Of a stretch of 29,444 bases of DNA, positions 5,982-13,006 are shown piece after piece. The stretch comes from a virus, in IMG/VR virus record IMGVR_UViG_3300027631_000096, positions 1 to 29,444 of that record; one strand, written 5' to 3'. Under the pieces are notes generated by a model. That model ran no database searches, was not told where the DNA came from, and worked only from the letters and a program-made list of their open reading frames with translations. A program made the translations under genes and the position numbers. Position 1 is the first letter of the stretch. Every line of letters starts with the position of its first letter.

Positions 5982-6030
5982 TAACAAATTGTTACAAATA
6001 TAACATTGTTACAAATATAACAAATTGTTA
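5982..6030. repeat. Array of three evenly spaced dyads (operator/iteron candidate)
   Basis: TAACAAATTGTTA at 5982-5994, TAACATTGTTA at 6001-6011, and TAACAAATTGTTA at 6018-6030. Their centres (5988, 6006, 6024) are exactly 18 bp apart. Each half-site is TAACA/TGTTA. Regular spacing suggests a dimeric protein binding side by side. Confidence 0.8.
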
Positions 6031-6055
6031 AAAAAATAAAATCAAGGATCTGGAA

Positions 6056-6086
6056 TTAATACCCTACTAAATTGGTAGACTAATAA
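6056..6086. repeat. 31-bp direct repeat, copy 2
   Basis: Second copy of 5950-5980, with two mismatches (T to C and A to G). Confidence 0.9.
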
Positions 6087-6371
6087 TTAGTCAATTTTGT
6101 AGGAAATTTGTAGAAAAACGATTTTAAGGTACATTTAAAGAATTGTTTTTTTCAAAATATACTCTACTATCAAAACTTCTATATATTGCCTTAATCGCAA
6201 AAACCATGTAAATACGGGGCTTCGCAGAGGTACGATTTTCCTACAAATTGCACATCTTCATGATTTTAACAAATTGATTGCAGAATTATCAATAAAAGAC
6301 CAGTTTTGTTGCATTATTATACCCATTTGTGTTAAAGTTTATAAAAGTAGTTTTTTAATCAAATAAATAAA

Positions 6372-6379
6372 TATCTTTG
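6372..6379 (+). promoter_or_regulatory. -7 box TATCTTTG for the amidoligase cassette
   Basis: A TAnnTTTG match immediately followed by the third, diverged copy of the early leader. No clear -33 TTTG is present. It should start transcription near 6385, giving a leader of about 45 nt before ATG 6429. Confidence 0.65.
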
Positions 6380-6412
6380 TATTCAAGTTAACGAAGCAAT
6401 TTTGCGGGAAAC
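6375..6412 (+). repeat. Repeated early leader, copy 3 (diverged, opposite strand)
   Basis: It aligns with copies 1 and 2 from TTTGTA through AAGTTAACGAAGCAA, then TTTGCGGGAAACTT, with one deletion and about six substitutions. The AAACTT-to-ATG distance (14 nt) equals that of copy 2. Confidence 0.7.
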
Positions 6413-6428
6413 TTAAAACCTTAATAAA

Positions 6429-6527
6429 ATGAAAAACTACCTATCAAAACAAAAACTACAAATATTGACAATTCAAATATTTGCATACTATTTAATAATC
6501 AATTTTTTAATCAATTTAATAAACTAA
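6429..6527 (+). CDS. Membrane micropeptide 1 of the amidoligase cassette (32 aa)
   Basis: ATG 6429 is the first start after the conserved leader, with the same spacing as in copy 2. Eleven polar or basic residues (MKNYLSKQKLQ) are followed by about 20 hydrophobic ones (ILTIQIFAYYLIINFLINLI), giving one predicted membrane span with the positive end probably inside. The stop lies 4 bp before the amidoligase ATG, so translation is probably coupled. It might be a membrane tether, a small toxin or a leader peptide. Unrecognised. Confidence 0.5.
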   Translation: MKNYLSKQKLQILTIQIFAYYLIINFLINLIN

Positions 6528-6531
6528 AATT

Positions 6532-7716
6532 ATGGAAACTCAAATTTTAAGAAACGCAATAAAATCTATAAACAAAGATTTTTGCACAAAACACCAATTC
6601 AGAAACGAAGACGTTTTCGAGCATAACGGACTATATTACAGTATAGATTATTACGTTATTTTGCATAACGGGGATATTGCAGAAGCCGAAGATGCAATTT
6701 TTTGCGAATATTACGAAGAGTATTTTTATTCCGAAGATGTGAGAGAAGTAGAAATTTATAAAAATACTCAATATTACTCAAATTTGGCAATTGATAGACT
6801 TTATCTAGTTTGTATAAATGGTAAATATTACGATGAAGAAGCACTAGAATACAATGGTTTTCACTACTTGCAAGATATTGAAGAATGGTCAGATAACGAT
6901 GCATATTGGCACGAAAGCGAAGATGCATATTTTAGTTATCCTGAAAGCGAAAGCAAAAATTATACACGTGGATACCATAACGGAAGTTATAAAGAAATGA
7001 TTTTCGATAATATTTCACTTTATAAAATCGGTTACGAAATAGAAAAAGAAGATAGGGACATTTTAGAGTCAATAAATATAGACGATTTTGAAAGCGAAAC
7101 AGACTATTTTTGGAGAAAAGAGGAGGACAGCAGTTTGAATAGTGGGTCAGGTTTTGAACTAATTAGTCCTACTTTTGAACTTGACACCGAAAAGATTTTC
7201 GACTTAATAAATAATAACGACACTTTAAAAGATCACATAAATGCTAGTTTTTCAACATCTTGTGGAGGGCATATAAATTTGTCAAAAAAAGACTGCAACG
7301 GTGAAGAAGTTTTTAATTTGGTTTGTGGTTATACTCCCCTCCTTTACTCCTTATATTACGGGAGAGTTGATAAAAATTACAGTAAAGGTAAAAGCAATAA
7401 AGACCTAAAAAACGACAACGAAAAATACCAAGCAATAAAAATCCATAATAATAGAATTGAATTTCGCATAATTTCGGCAGTCCCGAACGTGGAAACCCTA
7501 CTTTGGAGAACTAAATTAATTGAAAAAATGTTGGAACACCCAACGGCAGATGTAAGAACTGCATATTGGCACATTAAAACAAAGTTTAAAACACTTTTAA
7601 GCGAAGTTTATAATACCGATAAAATGCAGATTTTAAACGATAGAATAGTGAAAAATACCCTAAAATTTGAGGGCGTTGATTTAACAAAAACAAGAAAAAA
7701 CGATAATAAAAACTAG
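6532..7716 (+). CDS. Amidoligase-family enzyme (COOH-NH2 ligase, Amidoligase_2 type)
   Basis: 394 aa. The C-terminal 230 residues match the glutamine-synthetase-like amidoligase fold. IGYEIEKED (166-174) is the first strand with the metal/ATP acidic pair. EEDSSLNSGSGFELISP (197-213) is the DgSl...ElvSP motif. CGGHINLS (244-251) corresponds to the family's cGfHvH. IHNNRIEFRII (304-314) and LLWRTKLIEKM (323-333) are the EfR...W segment. Such enzymes join a carboxylate to an amine using ATP; the substrate is not known here. The N-terminal 150 residues are acidic, tyrosine-rich repeats (IFCEYYEEYFYSEDV, VCINGKYYDEEAL) that look like zinc-ribbon repeats with most cysteines lost. It sits 5 bp before the amidotransferase gene. 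Iyer, Aravind and colleagues described phage amidoligases with such partners. Confidence 0.82.
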   Translation: METQILRNAIKSINKDFCTKHQFRNEDVFEHNGLYYSIDYYVILHNGDIAEAEDAIFCEYYEEYFYSEDVREVEIYKNTQYYSNLAIDRLYLVCINGKYYDEEALEYNGFHYLQDIEEWSDNDAYWHESEDAYFSYPESESKNYTRGYHNGSYKEMIFDNISLYKIGYEIEKEDRDILESINIDDFESETDYFWRKEEDSSLNSGSGFELISPTFELDTEKIFDLINNNDTLKDHINASFSTSCGGHINLSKKDCNGEEVFNLVCGYTPLLYSLYYGRVDKNYSKGKSNKDLKNDNEKYQAIKIHNNRIEFRIISAVPNVETLLWRTKLIEKMLEHPTADVRTAYWHIKTKFKTLLSEVYNTDKMQILNDRIVKNTLKFEGVDLTKTRKNDNKN

Positions 7717-7721
7717 AAATT

Positions 7722-8513
7722 ATGTGCATAGCAATATTGAATACTAAAGGAAAATTGAGCAAAGAAACGATAAAAAACAGTTTTGACAACAACGAAATGG
7801 GTGCAGGGCTTTTATGGAACGCAAACGGAAAATTAAACACTTTTAAAACCTACAAATTTAACGCATTACTTCAGAAGTACAACGAATTGAGAAACAATAC
7901 AAAAACGGGTAAAATCGTTTTGCATTTTAGAATTGCTACAAGTGGCATAAATGGCAAGGAAAATTTGCACCCTTTTAATGTAAATGATAATTTAGGATTC
8001 GTACATAACGGGGTTATATCGGGACTCGGAAACGTAAAGCACTCGGATACATACCAATTTAACGAGATACTAAAAGACTTCAAACACGATTTTATTAACT
8101 GCAAAACCTCAAATTTATTTATTGCTAACTATATTGGCAGTGGCTCAAAATTGGTATTTTTAGACAATAACGGAAACCACACACTTATAAACGAGTCAAA
8201 AGGTCATTGGGATAAATCAAAACAAAATTGGTTTTCAAACGATAGTTATAAAGCCTACAATGATTATAAATGGTACGGAAGTACGAAAATATACAACACC
8301 GTTAAAAAGTATAATTATAAAATCGATACATTTTCAGAGGAAGAAAGTTATTGGGATACATTTTCGGAATGTTGCAGTTATTATAATATTGACGAAATGA
8401 ATATCAATTCAGATATGGAAATAGAATACTATTGCGAGTTAAATAATTGTGCGGATGTATACGAACTATTGCAACATTTGAAATTAAATAAATCCCTACA
8501 TTATGCAAAATAA
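7722..8513 (+). CDS. Class II (Ntn-type) glutamine amidotransferase
   Basis: 263 aa. It begins MCIAILNTKG, so removal of Met exposes Cys2 as the catalytic nucleophile. Other class II signatures are EMGAGLLW (25-32), HFRIATSG (68-75), NLHPF (81-85), the oxyanion-hole motif FVHNGVI (93-99) and SDTYQF (108-113). The expected activity is hydrolysis of glutamine to release ammonia, probably handed to the amidoligase next door, or a related amide hydrolysis. The last 100 residues (tyrosine- and asparagine-rich) are not part of the known core. The gene follows the amidoligase by 5 bp and overlaps a membrane micropeptide at its 3' end. Confidence 0.85.
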   Translation: MCIAILNTKGKLSKETIKNSFDNNEMGAGLLWNANGKLNTFKTYKFNALLQKYNELRNNTKTGKIVLHFRIATSGINGKENLHPFNVNDNLGFVHNGVISGLGNVKHSDTYQFNEILKDFKHDFINCKTSNLFIANYIGSGSKLVFLDNNGNHTLINESKGHWDKSKQNWFSNDSYKAYNDYKWYGSTKIYNTVKKYNYKIDTFSEEESYWDTFSECCSYYNIDEMNINSDMEIEYYCELNNCADVYELLQHLKLNKSLHYAK

Positions 8514-8595
8514 AAAACCTGAACCGTTTATTGCTTATTTTTTTGCAATATTATTTTTTATATTTTTCTATATTATAAGTAATTTAATGCAGTAA
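8503..8595 (+). CDS. Membrane micropeptide 2 of the amidoligase cassette (30 aa)
   Basis: ATG 8503 lies inside the end of the amidotransferase gene (11-bp overlap, other frame). A polar start (MQNKKPEP) is followed by a phenylalanine-rich hydrophobic helix (FIAYFFAILFFIFFYIISNL), so a single membrane span is predicted. It mirrors micropeptide 1 at the other end of the cassette. Function unknown; chance is possible in T-rich DNA, but the overlap start and clean membrane profile are suggestive. Confidence 0.5.
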   Translation: MQNKKPEPFIAYFFAILFFIFFYIISNLMQ

Positions 8596-9179
8596 AACGG
8601 CAATTTTACAAAAATCCACCGCAGACGACAGCCCCAAAAATCGCGGGAACGTATATAAAAAACCTCTAAAAGTTTTATCTTTGCGAGGTTTTTTTTTGCG
8701 TGACACCGCAGAAGCGACACACAAAGCACATAGCACACCGAAAAAATCGCAAATTCCAGATCTTTGACCCCGAAAAAGCAAATAAACCAAGAAAAACGAC
8801 CACAGGGGGGGGGAATGAAAAGATATATTATATGACTGACCCCCTCCACAAATTTTTTCCACACAATATAACTTTTTAAATGCAGTATTTTCTTACAAGT
8901 ATTAAAAATAAATAAAAAGCCGTTTGTTGTCGTTTAACCCAGTAAATAGTCTAAGGTGCTAAAAAATTTTTCTGATATTTTCTATAACTTTTCAATTTGT
9001 AGGAAAATAATAACAAGAAAGGATGTTTTTGAATAAAAAATAAAAAAAAGTGCGTTTTTATACCCCCCCCCTAAAAAGTGTATCAAGAAATAGGGGGGGG
9101 GTCTATTTCCTTTATTTTATAAAATATTATTATTATTAAAAAAAATATATATAATATATAATACTATTAATTAATTTTG
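8596..9179. other. Non-coding interval between cassette and terminase unit
   Basis: It contains an intrinsic terminator (8657-8697), a visibly GC-richer stretch to about 8870 with G9 at 8805-8813 facing C5 at 8840-8844, a TTTGTAGGAAA copy (8996-9006) and hairpin repeat B. Short frames on both strands have implausible composition. It lies where a packaging (cos/pac) site would be expected, directly before the terminase genes. Confidence 0.55.
8657..8697 (+). terminator. Intrinsic terminator after the amidoligase cassette
   Basis: Stem AAAAAACCTC (8657-8666) with GAGGTTTTTT (8685-8694), an 18-nt loop and a run of nine T from 8689. It ends the rightward cassette transcript. Confidence 0.7.
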
Positions 9180-9193
9180 TAACTTTGTAGCAA
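9042..9193 (+). repeat. Poly-C/poly-G hairpin promoter repeat, copy B
   Basis: C9 at 9063-9071 and G9 at 9093-9101, with a 21-nt loop unrelated to that of copy A. Flanks are identical on the left (34 bp) and at TCTATTTCC on the right. It is followed by AT-rich DNA and the conserved promoter block of the terminase unit. Confidence 0.85.
9180..9187 (+). promoter_or_regulatory. -7 box TAACTTTG for the morphogenesis cluster
   Basis: Located 25 bp before the terminase small subunit ATG. The same box with the same 5' neighbour G occurs before the capsid (14192) and tape measure (19207) genes. No -33 TTTG is present at the usual distance. Confidence 0.65.
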
Positions 9194-9211
9194 TTATTAT
9201 TAAATATAATT

Positions 9212-9652
9212 ATGGAAAGAGATAAAGTGTTTTTGGATATAATCCAAGAAATAGAATTGGGGCGTTCACTTAAAAACATATTAGATAACGAATCTTCCCT
9301 GATTGATAGAAGTACTTTTTACCGCTGGTTAAACGATAATCCCGAAAGAATAGAATTATATAAGAGAGCTACTGAAATAAGAGCTGATAATATCTTTGAT
9401 GATATGTTGGAACTTGCTGATGATGGTAGTAAAGACTATTACTATGATGTTAATGGAAACAGACAACAAAGTATGGTAGCTGTAAATAGGTCAAGGTTGC
9501 AACTTGATACTCGTAAATGGGTATTGGGAAGAATGAACCCTAAAAAGTACAGCGAGAAGCTGGATATTACTTCAGGAGGTGATAAATTGAAAGTAGTTCC
9601 GATTATAGGAATGCAGATTATTAACCAAGAGGAAGAAAAAATTGCAGAATAA
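9212..9652 (+). CDS. terS: Terminase small subunit
   Basis: 146 aa, the DNA-recognition subunit of the packaging motor. The N-terminus holds a helix-turn-helix (SLKNILDNESSLIDRSTFYR, about 19-38). The middle reads RADNIFDDMLELADD, and the C-terminal part has the typical RSRLQLDTRKWVLGRMNPKK block with YSEKLDI after it. This is a well-known small-terminase pattern of Gram-negative phages. It lies directly upstream of and overlapping the large subunit. The preceding non-coding DNA is where its binding site should lie. Confidence 0.88.
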   Translation: MERDKVFLDIIQEIELGRSLKNILDNESSLIDRSTFYRWLNDNPERIELYKRATEIRADNIFDDMLELADDGSKDYYYDVNGNRQQSMVAVNRSRLQLDTRKWVLGRMNPKKYSEKLDITSGGDKLKVVPIIGMQIINQEEEKIAE

Positions 9653-11000
9653 AAGTCTATCATTAAATGTTAGAGGTAATTTAAAGCAATTAGAAGCTAT
9701 AAAGGCTTGGACTGATAAAACTACCATTGATATTGTTTATGGAGGTTCAAAAGGAAGTGGAAAGACTTTCATAGGTTGTTCTTTGATATGTGCAGATGCA
9801 CTAATGTACCCTGAAACGCATTATTTTATTGCGAGAAAGACATTAGCAGATTTACGTAAGTTTACTATTCCTTCTATTCAAGAGGTTTTAAGTGGATGGG
9901 GAATAACGGAGGATTATTATAGCTTCAATGGTCAAGATAACTATTTCAAGTTTCATAATAAGTCTAAGATATTTTTGATTGATGCGAAGTATTTGCCTTC
10001 AGACCCGAACTATATGCGATTTGGAGGTATGCAGAATACTCGTGGATGGATAGAAGAAGCTGGGGAGTTTGACATTGAGTGTAAGAATAACTTACAAGCA
10101 TCTATTGGCAGATGGAAGAATACAGAATATGATTTAACTCCAAAGTTATTGCAGACTTGTAATCCGAGTAAGAATTACTTGTACAAGGATTATTATAAGG
10201 CTACAATTGATGGAACTATTCCTAATCACATGAAGTTCATTCAAGCATTGCCAACAGATAATAAGACATTGCCAGTTGATTACGTTCCTAACTTAATGAA
10301 AATATTAAGCCATAACGAGGTTCAAAGGCTTGTGTATGGTAATTGGGAGTTTGATGATAACCCTTATGCGATGTTTGAGTATTCAGATATTCTTGGATTG
10401 TACACCAATGAGTTTATAAAGCCTACTCAAGACAGGTATATGACTTGTGATATTGCGTATACAGGTTCGGATAAGTTTGTTATTGTGATCTGGGCAGGAT
10501 TTGTAGCATTAAAGATAATTGCCATTGATAAGATTGACGATACGATGGTGAGCAAGAAGATAAATGAGTTAAGAATAGAGAATAGAGTGCCTTTGAAAAA
10601 TGTGATATATGATGCTGATGGATTGCAGACATTTACAAGGGCATCAACAAAGTTAGGAAATTTAGTAGGAGCAACTCCATTTAACAATAATGGGAAGCCA
10701 ATAAAGATGCACGGTAAAACGGAGAACTTTAGAAATTTAAAAACTCAATGTTACTGGTACTTTGCAGAAGCTGTTAAAGACTCTAAAATATTTATTCAAG
10801 AGGATAAGTATAGAAAGCAAATAATTGAGGAATTAGAGCAGATAAATAGACTTCCATTTCAAGATGATGGAAAAATAGCGTTAGAAAAGAAAGAGGAAAT
10901 AAAGAAAAGAATAGGTCGCTCACCTGATTTTGCCGACTCTCTAATGCTCCGATTTTTCTTTGAATTGAAAGGTAAGCCGAGATTACGAATAATTTGGTAA
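9642..11000 (+). CDS. terL: Terminase large subunit (ATPase-nuclease)
   Basis: 452 aa packaging motor. Walker A GGSKGSGKT (34-42), Walker B with catalytic Glu in GWIEEAGEF (135-143), coupling motif LLQTCNPSKN (169-178). The RNase H-like nuclease acids are Asp270 (TCDIAYTGSD), Asp324 (IYDADG) and the Asp pair in SPDFADSLMLRF (427-438). The start appears to be TTG 9642, since no in-frame ATG occurs before the Walker A region. It overlaps terS by 11 bp and is probably coupled to it. The domain order and length are normal for the family. Confidence 0.95.
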   Translation: MQNKSLSLNVRGNLKQLEAIKAWTDKTTIDIVYGGSKGSGKTFIGCSLICADALMYPETHYFIARKTLADLRKFTIPSIQEVLSGWGITEDYYSFNGQDNYFKFHNKSKIFLIDAKYLPSDPNYMRFGGMQNTRGWIEEAGEFDIECKNNLQASIGRWKNTEYDLTPKLLQTCNPSKNYLYKDYYKATIDGTIPNHMKFIQALPTDNKTLPVDYVPNLMKILSHNEVQRLVYGNWEFDDNPYAMFEYSDILGLYTNEFIKPTQDRYMTCDIAYTGSDKFVIVIWAGFVALKIIAIDKIDDTMVSKKINELRIENRVPLKNVIYDADGLQTFTRASTKLGNLVGATPFNNNGKPIKMHGKTENFRNLKTQCYWYFAEAVKDSKIFIQEDKYRKQIIEELEQINRLPFQDDGKIALEKKEEIKKRIGRSPDFADSLMLRFFFELKGKPRLRIIW

Positions 11001-11010
11001 ATAAATAACT

Positions 11011-12651
11011 ATGATATTTAAAAACAACGAAGAAGCCATATCGGCTATTAAGAGTAATCTTAAAATCAATGAAGAATTTGTCGAAATGCGTGAATGTTCT
11101 GATGAACTAAAAGCGTTAGTAAATGGAGATGATTTCATAGAAGAACTTATAGAGAATATAGAAGGAATTGAAAGTAATGTAAAAGCAGAAGCAAGGAGAA
11201 AATACTCAAGAAGCATCAAAGACTTATTCGGAAGAATATTTCAGCCTATCGATAATATATATTACGCAACTGGAGGAATTAAAGACTACGATATTTTAAA
11301 CCCTACGATTAAAGCAGAGTTCTTAAATAAAATTGCAAGTGTTAGAGATGGGAAGTCTTTAACTGAATGGGTACAAGACTACGCAATTAAATTAATGAAC
11401 ACAGACCCAAATGGATTGATGTTCTTAGAATATACTACTGAACCCGAAGTAGATATTTACCCAACTTACAAATCTATTGATAGTATTCGTTATTACGAGT
11501 CAAAAGGACAAATGGTCGAGTATGTAATATTTGAACCAAAGAGATTAGAAAACAGACAGTTTTGGAGAGTAGTAGATGATTTGACAGATAGAACATTTGA
11601 GCAAGTTGGAAATGAATTTAATCTTGTTGCTGAATTAACATTTGAGCATCCATTTGGTCAAGTACCTGCACTTATATGTTCTAACATACAGATACCAGCT
11701 GAGGAGGAGAGATTATCAGCTATTGATAACATTATAGACATCTCCAAAGAATATGCGAGAGACCAATCATTCTTAACATTATATAAAATTTACAAAGCCA
11801 ATCCAATCTTTTGGAAGTACGTTCAGTATTGTGGTGATTGTGGTGGAACAGGAAAAGTAGAGGAGGAAACTTGTAGTACTTGTGATGGTCACGGTAAAAT
11901 GATGGGTAAGAGCGATGTAACAGGAGTTGTTGAATTGCCTATTCCTGACGATAGAGATACTCCAGTTATTGCACCAAACATTGCAGGATTTATATCACCT
12001 GATTTAGATGTGTGGAAACAATATTCAGAAGAATTGAATTTACTTGAGGAGAAAATGTATAAAACGCATTGGGGAACAAGTTATGGTATTCAGAATGTAA
12101 GCAATGTAGAAAAAACTGCTACTGAAATAATATATAACAAACAACCATTAGAGAATCAACTTAATAAGTATGCCGACTTTATAGAATATGTTGAGTGGAA
12201 ATTCTGTGAATGGATATTGAACTTTTATGATTTAGGAAAAAGCAGAAGCGAAAGCAGGATAACAATCAATTTAGGTCGTAGATATATCGTTGAAGGTTAT
12301 GACACATTATTGGAAAGATATGAGATGTCTGTTAAGGCTGAAGAAAATAGTGTGGTACTGGATAAGCTGTTTAGTGAGTATTTATCGGCAAAATATAGAA
12401 ATAATCCAATTGATTTGCAAATTAATCTAATAAAAATGCGAATCGAACCATATTTACACTTACCTTTACAAACAGTTTTAAGTATCTTTGGAAACGAAGA
12501 AGCACAAAGAAAAGTATTATATCAAAAATGGTGGCAGACAGTTACAGATTATAGCAAGTCAGAAGAAGTATTGACTGCTAAATTTAATAGCTGGTTTGAA
12601 TTAAATAAAAAGGTTGTAGCACTACCAGTTGCACCAATAACTAAAATTTAA
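11011..12651 (+). CDS. Portal protein with embedded zinc-knuckle motif
   Basis: 546 aa. It is assigned as portal from its position directly after terL, its size, and the alpha/beta organisation with DRTFEQVGNEFNL-like and PFGQVPALICSN segments common in Bacteroidetes phage portals. It would form the dodecameric ring for DNA entry and tail joining. Unusually it carries two CxxCxGxG-type pairs, Cys274/Cys277 and Cys288/Cys291 (CGDCGGTGK and CSTCDGHGK). These are the spacing and residues of a DnaJ zinc centre and most likely bind one zinc ion. The insert lies about mid-protein, before the segment VVELPIPDDRDTPVIAPN. Confidence 0.85.
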   Translation: MIFKNNEEAISAIKSNLKINEEFVEMRECSDELKALVNGDDFIEELIENIEGIESNVKAEARRKYSRSIKDLFGRIFQPIDNIYYATGGIKDYDILNPTIKAEFLNKIASVRDGKSLTEWVQDYAIKLMNTDPNGLMFLEYTTEPEVDIYPTYKSIDSIRYYESKGQMVEYVIFEPKRLENRQFWRVVDDLTDRTFEQVGNEFNLVAELTFEHPFGQVPALICSNIQIPAEEERLSAIDNIIDISKEYARDQSFLTLYKIYKANPIFWKYVQYCGDCGGTGKVEEETCSTCDGHGKMMGKSDVTGVVELPIPDDRDTPVIAPNIAGFISPDLDVWKQYSEELNLLEEKMYKTHWGTSYGIQNVSNVEKTATEIIYNKQPLENQLNKYADFIEYVEWKFCEWILNFYDLGKSRSESRITINLGRRYIVEGYDTLLERYEMSVKAEENSVVLDKLFSEYLSAKYRNNPIDLQINLIKMRIEPYLHLPLQTVLSIFGNEEAQRKVLYQKWWQTVTDYSKSEEVLTAKFNSWFELNKKVVALPVAPITKI

Positions 12652-12658
12652 AAATTAT

Positions 12659-13003
12659 ATGGAATTAATTGCTGTGTACAGAAAGTACAAATTAGGTAGA
12701 CAAGGAGAGTCTTTTACAAAAGACTACAAAATTAAAGAAGAAAATAATCCTTATTTAGCAGATACTGAATATGCTGAAATGATGAATGATAATTATTTAT
12801 CAACTGGTTTATGGTATGAAAAAGATGAAAGACTTACTAAAATACACAATTCAGGAGGAGATTGGGTAGCATCATTAAACGAAATAGAAGAAGAAAGCAA
12901 AGAAGATTTGATTGCTAAGTACGAAGAATTATCAGGAGAAAAAGCAAAGCCTATTTGGGGAGTAAAGAAACTCAACGAAGAAATTGCTAAACTTAATAAA
13001 TAA
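12659..13003 (+). CDS. Small head protein with HeH/SAP-like C-terminus (114 aa)
   Basis: The first 75 residues are not recognised (MELIAVYRKYKLGRQGESF...). The last 35 (SKEDLIAKYEELSGEKAKPI, then helix KKLNEEIAKLNK) resemble the short HeH/LEM-SAP helical motif found at the ends of many phage head and tail-joining proteins. It is placed between portal and scaffold candidate, with gaps of 7 and 3 bp. Probably a head accessory protein. Confidence 0.55.
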   Translation: MELIAVYRKYKLGRQGESFTKDYKIKEENNPYLADTEYAEMMNDNYLSTGLWYEKDERLTKIHNSGGDWVASLNEIEEESKEDLIAKYEELSGEKAKPIWGVKKLNEEIAKLNK

Positions 13004-13006
13004 AAA

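Larger units (their letters stand above)
5688..6371. other. Non-coding control/origin-like region
   Basis: 684 bp with no convincing gene on either strand, between the divergent promoters of the second leftward operon and the amidoligase cassette. It holds, in order, 12 heptamers (5765-5848), a 31-bp direct repeat (5950-5980 and 6056-6086), three dyads with 18-bp spacing (5982-6030), and three copies of TTTGTAGGAAA or a near match (6096-6106, 6107-6117, and inverted at 6237-6247). The combination is typical of replication origins or partition/operator sites. Confidence 0.6.

Noticed and set aside
6656-6928. 90-aa minus-strand frame opposite the amidoligase N-terminus
   Set aside because: Mirrors the Tyr/Glu-rich repeats on the coding strand. 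No promoter or neighbour support.
8677-8684. TATCTTTG box inside the 8657-8697 terminator loop
   Set aside because: It matches TAnnTTTG, but it lies within the terminator and has no gene downstream for over 500 bp. Likely chance in AT-rich DNA.
8568-8864. Two long minus-strand frames and one plus-strand frame in the GC-rich island
   Set aside because: They overlap each other, contain poly-G-derived glycine runs and terminator sequence, and have no gene-like composition or start signal.
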